The notes: generated from the letters alone by a model not told the origin. Positions 17,131-25,636 are shown, counted from the first letter of the stretch. The stretch is 64,000 bases of DNA from an uncultured Roseovarius sp. (GCA_947497295.1 CANMFU010000006.1:81641-145640), one strand, 5' to 3'. Program-made: numbers and translations.

Positions 17131-18367
17131 TGGTCACCTCCCCATCCGGCGCAATATGCCAGCTTTGGATTGCATTCAGATGATAGACGGATTTTAGCCC
17201 GCGCACCTCGATCAGCTGTTCCAGCGTTGGCTGTACATATCCGGTCTCATCCACGGTGCGGCTTTGCAGCACGGCCTCCTCGCCGGTCCAAGTCCATGGC
17301 AGACGGAACCGGGTGTGGCACTTGGGCAGCACAGGCCCGTCCAGCGCGGCCTCATGCCATGTCGCGCCTCCGTCTGCAGACACATCCACCTTGGCGATCT
17401 TGCCGCGGCCCGACCAGGCGATGCCCGTCACCTCGTAAAATCCCGCGCGTGGCAGCTTCATCGCGCCCGACGGGAAGGTGATCACCGATTTGGCGTCCAT
17501 CTCCAGCGTGAATTGCCGCGCCGTTCCGTCCGGCATGAGGTCGGAATATTTCGACGTCTCCTCGCGCGTCATGAAAGGCTTGTCGCTGACATCAAGGCGG
17601 CGCAGCCATTTGATATGAGTGTTTCCCTCATACCCCGGCAGAAGCAGGCGCAGTGGATAGCCCTGCTCGGGGCGCAACGCCTCGCCGTTCTGAGCATAAG
17701 CGACAATTGCGTCGTCCATCGCTTTGTCGATAGGGACGGAGCGAGTCATCACGGCTGCATCCGCACCCTCGGCCAGAATCCAAGCGGCGGTATCCTGCAC
17801 GCCCGCCATTTCCAGCAAGGTCGACAGGCGCACACCGGTCCATTCGGATGTTGAGGTCAGGCCATGCGTGCCCTGCACCGTCTTGAGCGTCGGCTTTGCC
17901 CATTCGGTCAGGCCGTTGCCAGAACATTCGATAAAATGGATTTTACTGACCGCTGGCAGCCGTTTCAGATCGTCCATCGTGAAGCGCATTGGTTGGTTGA
18001 CCATGCCGTGCAGGATCAATTCATGGGTGCGTGGATCGATCGTCGGGATACCGCCGTGATGCCTCTCGAAATGCAGGCCGGACGGGGTCATGATCCCCTG
18101 CCCAGAAGCCAACGGTGTCATCGACCAACTGGAATCAGGGCTGGCCGTCGGATAGCGCCAGCGCACTTCGTTTTCAAATTGCGAGCGCGACCCATAACCG
18201 CCATCGTCGAGAATAAGGCGACCTTGTTCCTTGGTGGGATCAGTCTGTACATCATATTCGATCGCGCCCGGAGGTGCTTCAGCCCTGGCGCGGCCACCGG
18301 CAAGCGCGCTGCCGCCAAGAACCACGCCGCCCATCAGAAGGCTGCGCCGCGTCAGGCCGTTAAACAT
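17117..18367 (-). CDS. soxC: SoxC-type sulfite/sulfane dehydrogenase, molybdenum subunit
   Basis: Periplasmic molybdopterin enzyme of the sulfite-oxidase family, oxidising sulfite or protein-bound sulfane sulfur. Seen: twin-arginine signal (TRRSLLMGGVVLGGSALAGG), the Mo-ligand Cys in IHFIECSGNG, the pterin-binding GYEGNTHIKWLRRL, and the C-terminal dimerisation domain (SADGGATWHEAAL, LPWTWTGEE). The ATG at 18367 gives 416 residues with the Tat motif at the very N-terminus; it overlaps the stop of the small gene upstream (ATGTTTAA), suggesting coupled translation. The longer frame from 18463 runs through that small gene in another frame. No other sox genes (XYZAB) are in the window, so it may be a stand-alone sulfite-detoxifying enzyme. 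Confidence 0.88.
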   Translation of the reverse strand: MFNGLTRRSLLMGGVVLGGSALAGGRARAEAPPGAIEYDVQTDPTKEQGRLILDDGGYGSRSQFENEVRWRYPTASPDSSWSMTPLASGQGIMTPSGLHFERHHGGIPTIDPRTHELILHGMVNQPMRFTMDDLKRLPAVSKIHFIECSGNGLTEWAKPTLKTVQGTHGLTSTSEWTGVRLSTLLEMAGVQDTAAWILAEGADAAVMTRSVPIDKAMDDAIVAYAQNGEALRPEQGYPLRLLLPGYEGNTHIKWLRRLDVSDKPFMTREETSKYSDLMPDGTARQFTLEMDAKSVITFPSGAMKLPRAGFYEVTGIAWSGRGKIAKVDVSADGGATWHEAALDGPVLPKCHTRFRLPWTWTGEEAVLQSRTVDETGYVQPTLEQLIEVRGLKSVYHLNAIQSWHIAPDGEVTNVHA

Positions 18368-18497
18368 GCCCCATTTTGCAGTCGCAGTCTTCCTCATTTC
18401 CAGCGAGCGCCTGACGCTCGATCTCGACCAGGCTCTCGGCCATGCGCCTTTCAGCGGGGCCATAGAGTGTTGCGGGGAATCGTTCTATTTCGGACAT
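18360..18497 (-). CDS. Small 45-residue protein gene leading the soxC operon
   Basis: Not recognised. The frame starts MSEIERFPATLYGPAER, carries a helical, acidic middle (AESLVEIERQALAG) and ends in DCDCKMGHV with two close Cys and a His, which could bind a metal. GGGAGG lies five bases before the ATG, the best ribosome site in the neighbourhood, and its TAA overlaps the soxC ATG by eight bases. That arrangement makes translation likely. It may be a leader that couples translation to soxC, a small accessory protein for the enzyme, or both. Confidence 0.55.
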   Translation of the reverse strand: MSEIERFPATLYGPAERRMAESLVEIERQALAGNEEDCDCKMGHV

Positions 18498-18674
18498 TGC
18501 CACCTCCCATGCCATTTCGCGGCGTCAAAAGACTACACTCACAGGAGGATCTGGTTCCCTGAAAACTGCGCTGGCCCAATGTTGCCATCCCTACCCGTCG
18601 ACCCGATGCCTACCGGATTGACTGCTACACCCTAGCACAGGATGCGCGTTTCCCCTGAGGTTTTCTGGATGGGG

Positions 18675-18743
18675 GGGTGCGCTACCCCAGCCCCTTACGG
18701 TAAATATCGAACATACTCTTCTGTCGGCCGCGCTGCGGCCAAC
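18675..18743 (-). repeat. Dispersed repeat, copy C (full)
   Basis: Read on the minus strand: hairpin GTTGGCCGCAGCGCGGCC, then GACAGAAG, a 19-base spacer, the core GTAAGGGGCTGGGG and AGCGCACCC. Same architecture as copy B at 10216-10284. Confidence 0.75.
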
Positions 18744-19114
18744 TTTATCACCCGCACTACACTTGACCGTCATCAGAATAGTAAAAAGGGTGTCGAGCGT
18801 CCCGACGATATCTTCGGGCAACTCTGTTAATAGCGTGAAGCCCCTGCCGACGGCATCGAAAAGTGCCAACGTGATAAATGTTAAAGCCATTACAGAATGA
18901 GAGAACATCCATGCCCGAGGCTAAGCAAGAGTAGCCATTAAAAGGCCAAACAACCTTACGACTCCTGCTGCGCCACTCACCAAAGACAGGGATGTGCAAT
19001 CCGAAGGTCATTTTCTGCGAGGTTGATCATAGCTCGATCGGGTCAGGTAAGGCATAGCAGCTCGGCGCAACCTGCAACGCCATTAAGTTTCTGTAGCCAT
19101 TGAATCCGCTTCCG

Positions 19115-19216
19115 CCGCAGTCGTCCCCCTATAAGGAAATTGACTGCGGCGGCGGTAACTACCGCCCGCCCGCCTTCAATCATTTCCCGCAGTGAACCGC
19201 AGTTATCCGCCGCAGT
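19115..19216. repeat. Iteron-like CCGCAGT cluster with palindrome
   Basis: CCGCAGT occurs in direct orientation at 19115, 19187, 19197 and 19210, and inverted (ACTGCGG) at 19143. Between them lies the 16-base palindrome GGCGGTA-AC-TACCGCC (19151-19166). The cluster begins about 20 bases past the stop of the helicase gene. Short direct repeats next to a replication helicase are typical of replication origins of plasmids, satellites and excised integrative elements; the function is inferred. Confidence 0.55.
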
Positions 19217-19236
19217 GGAATTGAGTGCGGAAAGCA

Positions 19237-20505
19237 TCAATTTACCTGTGCCAAGTCTTCTGCGGCGACGGGATCGCCAGCGACAATGATCTTTACATCG
19301 CGGCCATCACGCGGGCTGCGAACAGTCTTCTGAGTCAAGGCATTAGAGTTCAACCACCCACCCAGAAGGGATCGGACCTTGCCGCGTGCATTGCGCTGCG
19401 CGGCTGTCCGGTCGGCTTTTCTTAGCCGGTTCCCAATGTCTAGATCCATGACCTCGGCAATAATATATCCTGCCCAGTCTGCGTTCCGCTCGTTCGCTTT
19501 TGGGGCTTCTTTACTGGCCCTGATTGCATCTTGCACACGCTTTAGGTCCTTGGCCGATACGTCCGTGAATCCATCCAGCGGCGTCCAAGGGATGCATACA
19601 CCAACGGTATCACCGTCCGGCCACAAATCCCGCCCATTTCCCAGCTGGATACCTATCATGCGTCGCCACACTACCTTTTCAGGCGGTGCCAAGTTAGCCT
19701 TGCCCATATTCACCCGAAAATAGGACGTGGCCGCATCTTCGATCCCGAATTTTTCTGCGTCTTTTTCGGACATCCGACTCAGAACGCGGGCCGAACGCAC
19801 ACCATCAATCAAAGCTCCGGCCCCTCGGCTCGCATAGACCCCGAAGTCATCGGCGTTCATGGCTCCAGCTTTGCTTGTGTGGTGCACCAACTCGATTGCA
19901 CAACCTGTCGCATCAGCAATCTTGCGCCATTGAGCGACCACGGCATTCATCGCTGTAGTATCGTTTTCCGGCACTTCATGGCTTGTAACGAATGGGTCAA
20001 TAATCAACATATCAACCGAGCATTTCTGGATTGCGGCGATCAAGGCTTCCGAAACAGGTTCGGCCACATGGACGGCGCCAGCGTTGAACGCAGCAAGCTT
20101 GATAGGCACATCGCGGCCACTGTCGATCATCAGCCGGTCGGCAATGTCATCGGACTTGATCGCGTAGTGCAGGCACGCCGCCGCAATCCTACGCTCGATT
20201 TCTTCGCGCGGATCCTCGCCATTCCAGACCCAGACGCGCAGCGGCTTTGGCGGCTCATCCCCCAGAAGGGGCTTGCCTGTTGCCATTGCAATCGCCTCGA
20301 CCAACACCATAGAGGATTTGCCCAGCCCGCCTGGAGCCACAGTCAGTGATAGAAAGCCCCGAATCAGGTGTTGTCCGAACAACCATTGGCGCGGGGGGAT
20401 TTCTGATGCTGCCCGCAAGTTGAACGCTGTCGGTGTGATCAACACCCTTTTTTCCATATCTTCTGGAGCAAACGGCAGTGGAGTTGCGAAGGGTACAGCA
20501 GTCAT
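19237..20505 (-). CDS. RecA-fold ATPase, RepA/DnaB-like replicative helicase of the mobile element
   Basis: AAA-25/RepA-type ATPase of 422 residues. Walker A is APGGLGKSS (about residues 57-65), Walker B is MLIIDPF (about 166-172), and ELVHHTSK plus ASRGAGALIDGVRSARVL match the sensor and arginine-finger areas of hexameric RepA-like helicases. The C-terminal 120 residues look like a small winged-helix domain. It follows the primase gene with a 4-base overlap, a common primase-helicase pairing in satellites and integrative plasmids. It would unwind the element's origin after excision. Confidence 0.82.
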   Translation of the reverse strand: MTAVPFATPLPFAPEDMEKRVLITPTAFNLRAASEIPPRQWLFGQHLIRGFLSLTVAPGGLGKSSMVLVEAIAMATGKPLLGDEPPKPLRVWVWNGEDPREEIERRIAAACLHYAIKSDDIADRLMIDSGRDVPIKLAAFNAGAVHVAEPVSEALIAAIQKCSVDMLIIDPFVTSHEVPENDTTAMNAVVAQWRKIADATGCAIELVHHTSKAGAMNADDFGVYASRGAGALIDGVRSARVLSRMSEKDAEKFGIEDAATSYFRVNMGKANLAPPEKVVWRRMIGIQLGNGRDLWPDGDTVGVCIPWTPLDGFTDVSAKDLKRVQDAIRASKEAPKANERNADWAGYIIAEVMDLDIGNRLRKADRTAAQRNARGKVRSLLGGWLNSNALTQKTVRSPRDGRDVKIIVAGDPVAAEDLAQVN

Positions 20506-21377
20506 TCGTCCACTACCTTTCGAGCTAAGATGTCGTTCCAGTCGTGGCCATTCGGCGCGGGCAATAGTGACACCTCCCAGCCCAGTGAATTGGCGCGTTC
20601 GGCCAGGGCGAGCGAAGCATCGCGGCCCGCTTTCTCCCCATCAGCGGCAATGGTTAGCCGGTGCGGATCCTTGGGCAGTATTAGTCCGCGCATGCCTGAG
20701 GTGGACAGCGCCGCCCAAATGGTCGCGGGCTGCCGCAAGAGGCCACAAGCGACGCTAAGAGCAGTTTCGATTCCCTCAGCCACCACAAGCGGCCCCTGCG
20801 CGCTTACCAACCTGACAGCGCCGCCAGACACACGCCCCAACATCATCTTATTCGGCTGGACCTCAGCCTTGCCGCCACCCGGTGCCAAGTAGGTGCGATG
20901 CAGGGCAAAGCTTCCCGTCCCACTGACCAGCGCCAGCATCGCCGGAAAGCGTTTAGCAGTCGGGTGCCAGCAGTTAGGCAGAAAGCGCAGGGTTTCGGGG
21001 AGGGGGCAGGAAATGCCCCGCCCCCTCAGATATGTTTCAGCAAGGCTGCCGTTGATCGGCTGTGCCTCTTGCCAGAGGCGATGCGCCTGCGCGGCGCGGT
21101 TTGCGGCCTCAACCCTTTGCTGCACCTCGCGCTGCGCCACCTCGGACGGATCCGGCACAGCATAGTCACCATGCGCAATTCCCGCCGCCGAGCGAATGTC
21201 AGTAAAGGCGCAAACGGATTTCTTGCAATGCAGCAAAAGCGTCCCGCCATTGCCATCAGTCAACGTCAACGCGTTTTGCCCTTTCTGCCGGTCGGGCTGG
21301 CAAACTGGGCAAGCGGCGCTGCCATAGCGGCCATACCACTTACCGCGCAGATCATGTGTAATCTGTCTTGCATCCAT
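20502..21377 (-). CDS. Toprim-domain primase-like protein
   Basis: Protein of 291 residues combining a CHC2-like zinc finger (ACPVCQPD, then LHCKKSVCAF; residues ~20-55), a helical linker, and a Toprim catalytic domain (VVAEGIETALSVACG with the conserved Glu, LTIAADGEKAGRDA with the acidic pair). Such proteins prime replication of mobile elements. The ATG at 21377 is chosen over the longer frame because GGGGAG stands 7 bases upstream and the start overlaps the previous stop as TGATG. Its own stop overlaps the helicase start. Confidence 0.85.
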   Translation of the reverse strand: MDARQITHDLRGKWYGRYGSAACPVCQPDRQKGQNALTLTDGNGGTLLLHCKKSVCAFTDIRSAAGIAHGDYAVPDPSEVAQREVQQRVEAANRAAQAHRLWQEAQPINGSLAETYLRGRGISCPLPETLRFLPNCWHPTAKRFPAMLALVSGTGSFALHRTYLAPGGGKAEVQPNKMMLGRVSGGAVRLVSAQGPLVVAEGIETALSVACGLLRQPATIWAALSTSGMRGLILPKDPHRLTIAADGEKAGRDASLALAERANSLGWEVSLLPAPNGHDWNDILARKVVDE

Positions 21378-21733
21378 CAGAACGCTCCCCAGATTAATGC
21401 TGCCAGGGCATGCGTCTGCGCTTCGGTCAACCCATGTGCGCGCATCAGGAAAGCGAGTTGCAGGCGGCTCATACCGCACCCCCTTTCCAGCATGGCGACA
21501 CGTCCGAGCGCAGCACATAAGGTACATGATGCCCCCAGTAAGTCGCCTTCGTGCGCTTCGTCGGCAGTCTCGCTTCCAACAACTAGATCGCGCAGAGTAT
21601 GAACATTAGCTGCCCAGCGCGGCGCAGCTTTTTGAATAGGCGTGCAGCCCTGCGCTTCGATCTTGCGCAGTTTGTCCAGCACCCAGCGGTTGCGTCCTGA
21701 AATGGTGATACGAAAAGCCTTGCCCTTACCCAT
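21377..21733 (-). CDS. Winged-helix-like protein of integrative elements
   Basis: Protein of 118 residues. The first ~55 residues (FRITISGRNRWVLDKLRKIE, then CTPIQKAAPRWAANVHTLRD) resemble the small winged-helix proteins often found beside AlpA and primase genes in alphaproteobacterial islands and prophages. The remainder is helical and Cys-containing without a known match. Overlaps alpA by 8 bases and the primase gene by TGATG, so it is part of one transcript. Function unknown; DNA binding is inferred. Confidence 0.65.
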   Translation of the reverse strand: MGKGKAFRITISGRNRWVLDKLRKIEAQGCTPIQKAAPRWAANVHTLRDLVVGSETADEAHEGDLLGASCTLCAALGRVAMLERGCGMSRLQLAFLMRAHGLTEAQTHALAALIWGAF

Positions 21734-21935
21734 GGGACTTACCGCTGGTTCCCGCGCTTTTCTTCGAGGCCGACGTTCCCGTCAGAGCCTCATCGACAAG
21801 ATGTTCGAGAAAATAGTTCAGCCCGCCGAGTTTGATCGGCGCGGGCAGGCGTCCGTTCTCAATGTCGCGGTAAATTGTTGTGCGGCCGCGGCCGCCCAGC
21901 TTTTGGCGCAGTTCGTTGAACGTCAGGTATTTCAT
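21726..21935 (-). CDS. AlpA-like helix-turn-helix regulator
   Basis: Short DNA-binding protein of 69 residues. MKYLTFNELRQKLGG and RTTIYRDIENGRLPAPIKLGG form the MerR-like helix-turn-helix typical of AlpA proteins, which in P4-like elements switch on the integrase for excision. A Ser/Lys/Gly-rich tail (SASKKSAGTSGKSHG) ends the protein. First gene of the alpA-winged-helix-primase-helicase run. Confidence 0.85.
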   Translation of the reverse strand: MKYLTFNELRQKLGGRGRTTIYRDIENGRLPAPIKLGGLNYFLEHLVDEALTGTSASKKSAGTSGKSHG

Positions 21936-22025
21936 GGTTTGGCACTCCGAAGTGTTTCTTTGTGCCCCCTAATGCCCCGATCACTCTGCTGCTACGTAGA
22001 CGGGGATTTTTTCCCCGCCCCCCCC

Positions 22026-22703
22026 TCAAGAGATCATCGCGGCAGCAAGTTCTTGATCTGTAAGGGAAAAAAAAATTATCTTTGGTGCGCTATCGATTTG
22101 CGCCGGAACTCTCCAAGGAGTCCATTTGAATGATGCGGAGACCACTTTGGCGTCAATGAACTGCTCAAAAGCTCGCGCGATTCCAAGAAACCTTAGCAAC
22201 CCTTCTTCATCGCCCTCGATACTTTCCAAAAGTTGCGGATCGTAAACCGCAGCGGCTTGTAGGTGCAGGGTGCTTTGGTATTTGCTTAGAGACTTCTCAA
22301 TCTCACGCAGGAAGCTATTTTCTCTTTTGCGCCTGTCAGAGACCCGTATGTGTTTCCCCGAGTGCCTGACATAAAGGTATGCGACCAAACGGCGTGCAGC
22401 ATTGATCGAAGGCGGTTCCCCCGTGGAAGAGGCCAGCCTTGCCAGCTGGTTGACCACATTTCCTGCCATAATACGCTGGGTCAAATTCCCACGGATCTTT
22501 TTTGCTTCGATATCTTTGGCAAAGTCAGACATCCCAGACGTCGTTTGGTCTGGGTTCAATTCCTCAAGTAGCATCGTCGAGTAGACGTGTTGCGTATCGA
22601 ATTTATTTGACTGCGACAGGGCAGCGAGAACCATGAAATCAGGTCGTTCGATCCATTCTCCGTCTTCGCGAAAGAGCGGCAAATAGGTTGATGTTTCTGT
22701 CAC
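22026..22703 (-). CDS. Hypothetical protein of the integrative element
   Basis: Not recognised. The 225-residue protein is soluble and mostly helical, with no membrane segment or clear catalytic motif. It contains a basic patch (SDRRKRENSFLREIEKSLSK) in the middle. Placed between integrase and alpA on the same strand, where elements often carry an immunity or regulatory gene. GC is lower than in the primase-helicase genes. Confidence 0.6.
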   Translation of the reverse strand: MTETSTYLPLFREDGEWIERPDFMVLAALSQSNKFDTQHVYSTMLLEELNPDQTTSGMSDFAKDIEAKKIRGNLTQRIMAGNVVNQLARLASSTGEPPSINAARRLVAYLYVRHSGKHIRVSDRRKRENSFLREIEKSLSKYQSTLHLQAAAVYDPQLLESIEGDEEGLLRFLGIARAFEQFIDAKVVSASFKWTPWRVPAQIDSAPKIIFFSLTDQELAAAMIS

Positions 22704-22878
22704 AGCGTCCCCGCCTCCAGTTGTCTTTTCTCCGCCATGGGGTTTTGTCTCATCATTTGCGATATGGTAGCGTCAGAACCCCTTCTATTAGTCCCCTTGG
22801 GGGCATCGATCCGTCTCATGGAGCGCAGAGGCTCGTTTGGTGGCCTTTAAGGCGCACGTGATAGAGACGATCTATCCT

Positions 22879-24105
22879 TCATGAATTTCCGCCTGTGACA
22901 TGATCTGACCATCGCTCCATCAGCGTCCGACGTTGTTCAAGAAAATCGTTTCTTGCGTATGTGCGCTCTACGATGCCGCCAACCTTGTGAGCCAATGCCG
23001 TTTCGGCGACCGCATACATGCTGGGGTCGACTTCGGAGACCCAAGACCTGAATGTGGCGCGAAGCCCGTGCGGTCTGTATGGCTCATGCCAACCCCATTC
23101 GTTTTCACGGCTTCGCATGACGTTTTCTATGGCTTGATCGCTGACGGCTGTAGTCTGAGTTTTTCCGGATTGAGGTGAAGGGAAAAGGTAGCTGGTGCTG
23201 GTCTCTTGTAGCGGCCAATCAACGAGCTTTTGCATCTCGCCGGTCACCGGTATTCTAAAGTCTTTTTCTTGCCCTTTCCGTCCCTTGATCGCCTCCCCCT
23301 CGACCGTCCAGACTCCGTCTGAGAACTGATCTTTGCGAGCAAGGCGAAGAGGCTTAATTCGAGTTCCTCCGCCAGTCAAAATGTAAAACATCAACGCGCG
23401 CTCGACGGTTAGATTAGCGTTTAGAGATTGGTATAGTTTCGGAATGTCTTGCCATGGCAGGGCAGGGTGGTGACGAACTGTATGTCCGCTGTGGCCTAAG
23501 AGTTGCTTAGCGTTCAAGACCGCATTCAAGTTCACGTCCAACCCCATCGCAGCGCCATGCTTCATAACGGCACCTAAACGATGGAGCGCCTTCTCGGCTG
23601 TGGGAGCTTTGGTTTTCCATATGGGTGTCAAAGCCCTCACGATGTCCCGTTGGTGAACATCTTCTATTTTTATTTCACCCATCGCTGGCAAGATATATAA
23701 CCGCAGCGGTGAATACCAGCGGCCAGCCTTTCCATCCTCCTTTAACCGCCCCTTAAGGGCTTCGAACGCGAGTGGGGCGACCTCAGCCACGGTTGGTGCC
23801 GCACGCCCATGCATGGCGTCAGCTTCAAGACGGCGCTTCTCGTCCATTGGGTTTACTGGGTTGCGTCGATCACTCATCAAATCTCGCCAACGGTCACATT
23901 CAGCCCGAGCTCGCGCCAACGAAAGCAATTGTATTGATCCGATGCCCATCTCGTATCGCTGCTTGCGAAAAGTATAGCGAAAAGCCCAACTGCCTTTTGC
24001 ATTGCCCTTGGCGTCACGACCCGTGACGAGCAGATACAGCCCAGCTCCGTCGGAATGCTTGCCGACACTTGCTGTCTTCAGAATGTTTTTCGCCAGTTTG
24101 CCCAC
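22879..24105 (-). CDS. Tyrosine integrase (P4-like) at the island's right end
   Basis: Site-specific recombinase of about 408 residues that integrates and excises the element. It starts with the DUF4102-type arm-binding domain (KLAKNILKTASVGKHSDGAG, then LARARAECDRWRDL). The catalytic domain shows GGGTRIKPLRLARKDQF (first Arg), HGLRATFRSW (His-x-x-Arg), ALAHKVGG (second His) and ERTYARNDF (nucleophile Tyr). GTG at 24105 places the first domain at the N-terminus; the open frame extends upstream to TTG codons at 24120 and 24165, through an inverted repeat. The gene faces away from the core chromosome that begins at about 24300. Confidence 0.9.
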   Translation of the reverse strand: MGKLAKNILKTASVGKHSDGAGLYLLVTGRDAKGNAKGSWAFRYTFRKQRYEMGIGSIQLLSLARARAECDRWRDLMSDRRNPVNPMDEKRRLEADAMHGRAAPTVAEVAPLAFEALKGRLKEDGKAGRWYSPLRLYILPAMGEIKIEDVHQRDIVRALTPIWKTKAPTAEKALHRLGAVMKHGAAMGLDVNLNAVLNAKQLLGHSGHTVRHHPALPWQDIPKLYQSLNANLTVERALMFYILTGGGTRIKPLRLARKDQFSDGVWTVEGEAIKGRKGQEKDFRIPVTGEMQKLVDWPLQETSTSYLFPSPQSGKTQTTAVSDQAIENVMRSRENEWGWHEPYRPHGLRATFRSWVSEVDPSMYAVAETALAHKVGGIVERTYARNDFLEQRRTLMERWSDHVTGGNS

Positions 24106-24114
24106 TAACCTATT

Positions 24115-24162
24115 CCCCAAATGCTCCCCAGTTTTTGCGGTATACAGGGGAGCAGATTGGGG
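24115..24162. promoter_or_regulatory. Inverted repeat before the integrase gene
   Basis: CCCCAAATGCTCCCC (24115-24129) is mirrored by GGGGAGCAGATTGGGG (24147-24162) around a 17-base spacer, with one or two mismatches. Its place directly before the integrase start suggests an operator for integrase control or arm-type sites for the recombinase. Confidence 0.5.
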
Positions 24163-24371
24163 CAAGTTGAAACTTTATGCAAGGCTAAGGCTCTATCATA
24201 ATGTTCAAAATTGGTCACCATGGGGCGGAGTGGTGTGTTTTGGAATAACTACTTCGGTGCGCACCGCCCGCACCAAACGTGAATTTTCTGCAAAAATTCG
24301 GCAAGCGCCCCTGACCTTTTGCCCGATCCTGCGCTAAGCGGGTGCGGTAGCGTCAGTCAGGATGTCGGCAC

Positions 24372-25526
24372 ATGCGTGTTTCCGTGATTATTTCGGCCCT
24401 GGTGGCGGTCCTCGTCGGGTTTGGCGGATCGGTTGCGATCATCCTGTCGGCGGCTGATGCGCTGGGTGCCAGTGAAGGGCAAAAGGCGACGTGGATTACC
24501 GTCCTGTGTCTGTCGATGCTGGCAACGACCGCGATTCTCAGCATCCGGCACCGCCTGCCCATCGTCACCGCATGGTCGACCCCCGGCGCCGCCGTGCTGG
24601 CTGGCGTCACCGCCACGTCGATGGAGGTGGCAACAGGCGCCTTCATCCTTGCCGCGCTGATGCTGATCGCGACGGGCCTGATCCCGGCGCTGGAGCGTGC
24701 GGTGGCGCGAATACCCGGCGAGGTAGCATCCGCCATGCTGGCGGGGGTCCTGTTCAGCTTTGTCGCGCAGGCGGCGCTGGTGATACCGGGAGCCGAAGCG
24801 CTGGTTCTGCCGCTGCTGGCGCTGTTCTTCGTCGTTCGTGCCTTCTCGCCGATCTGGGCGGTGCTGGCGGTTCTGGCCGCCGGTGTGCCGCTGGCGATCC
24901 TGCTGGGGTTGGCGCACCCGGTCTGGCAGGGCGGGCTGCCGCCGATGGCGCTGATCCGGCCGGAATTCACCACAGGCGCGCTGCTGGGCGTGGCGCTGCC
25001 GCTTTATCTGGTGACGATGGCCTCGCAGAACCTGCCGGGATTTGCCGTTTTGCGCGCGGCGGGCTATCCGGTGCCGGGCCGCTCGATCCTGACCGTCACC
25101 GGCATCGCGTCGCTGCTGAGCGCGCCATGGGGGGCGCACAGCACGAACCTCGCGGCGATTACCGCGTCGATCTGCACCGGACCGGACGCGCACCCGGACC
25201 CCACGAAACGCTGGCTGTGCGGGCCGGTCTATGCGCTGGGCTATGGCGCGATTGCGCTGGTGGCGATGCCGCTGGTGCTGCTGTTCGCCAGCTTTCCGCC
25301 CAGCCTGATCGCCGTTGTCGCAGGCGTGGCGCTGCTGGGTCCGTTCATCGGATCGCTGGGTGGGGCGCTGGCCAGCGGCGCGCATGCCGCGCCCGCCGCC
25401 GTCACGTTTGTCGTCACCGCGTCGGGCCTCAGCCTGATGGGGATCGGCGCCGCGTTCTGGGGGCTAGTCGCCGGGCTGGCGCTGGTTGGGGTCGAGGCGG
25501 CGCGCGCAGCGTTTCGGCGGGGCTGA
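24372..25526 (+). CDS. benE: BenE-family transporter (benzoate/H+ symporter-like)
   Basis: Inner-membrane transporter of 384 residues with about twelve hydrophobic segments. VTAWSTPGAAVL in the second membrane block and LPGFAVLRAAGY, APWGAHSTNLAAITASIC in the second half are the conserved BenE patterns. E. coli and Acinetobacter relatives carry the benzoate-symporter name, but many BenE homologues have unproven substrates and no benzoate genes lie nearby. First gene on the core side of the integrase. Confidence 0.88.
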   Translation: MRVSVIISALVAVLVGFGGSVAIILSAADALGASEGQKATWITVLCLSMLATTAILSIRHRLPIVTAWSTPGAAVLAGVTATSMEVATGAFILAALMLIATGLIPALERAVARIPGEVASAMLAGVLFSFVAQAALVIPGAEALVLPLLALFFVVRAFSPIWAVLAVLAAGVPLAILLGLAHPVWQGGLPPMALIRPEFTTGALLGVALPLYLVTMASQNLPGFAVLRAAGYPVPGRSILTVTGIASLLSAPWGAHSTNLAAITASICTGPDAHPDPTKRWLCGPVYALGYGAIALVAMPLVLLFASFPPSLIAVVAGVALLGPFIGSLGGALASGAHAAPAAVTFVVTASGLSLMGIGAAFWGLVAGLALVGVEAARAAFRRG

Positions 25527-25636
25527 GCAGACTGCAAGACTCCGCTTGCGCCCCGATGCCCGCACCCCTAAAAAGCCCATGATTTTGACCGCTGCGGACG
25601 CCTCCGCGGCCCGATTGCAATGGATAAGGACGAACA

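Larger units (their letters stand above)
18498..19236. other. Gap with repeat copy C and repeat cluster past the helicase gene
   Basis: About 740 bases between the soxC operon and the helicase gene. It contains repeat copy C (18675-18743), the soxC operon promoter region, and a CCGCAGT repeat cluster (19115-19216). A 64-codon frame starts at 19237 in TGATG overlap with the helicase stop, but it is mostly made from the repeats and is not called as a gene. Confidence 0.5.

Noticed and set aside
19043..19237. 64-codon frame starting in TGATG overlap with the helicase stop
   Set aside because: Most of it is made of the CCGCAGT repeats and palindrome; the peptide looks incidental.
22766..24356. 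11-base direct repeat GGTAGCGTCAG at 22766 and 24346 on both sides of the integrase
   Set aside because: Considered as an att pair, but both copies lie at the same end of the element and would enclose only the integrase; an 11-base match can arise by chance.
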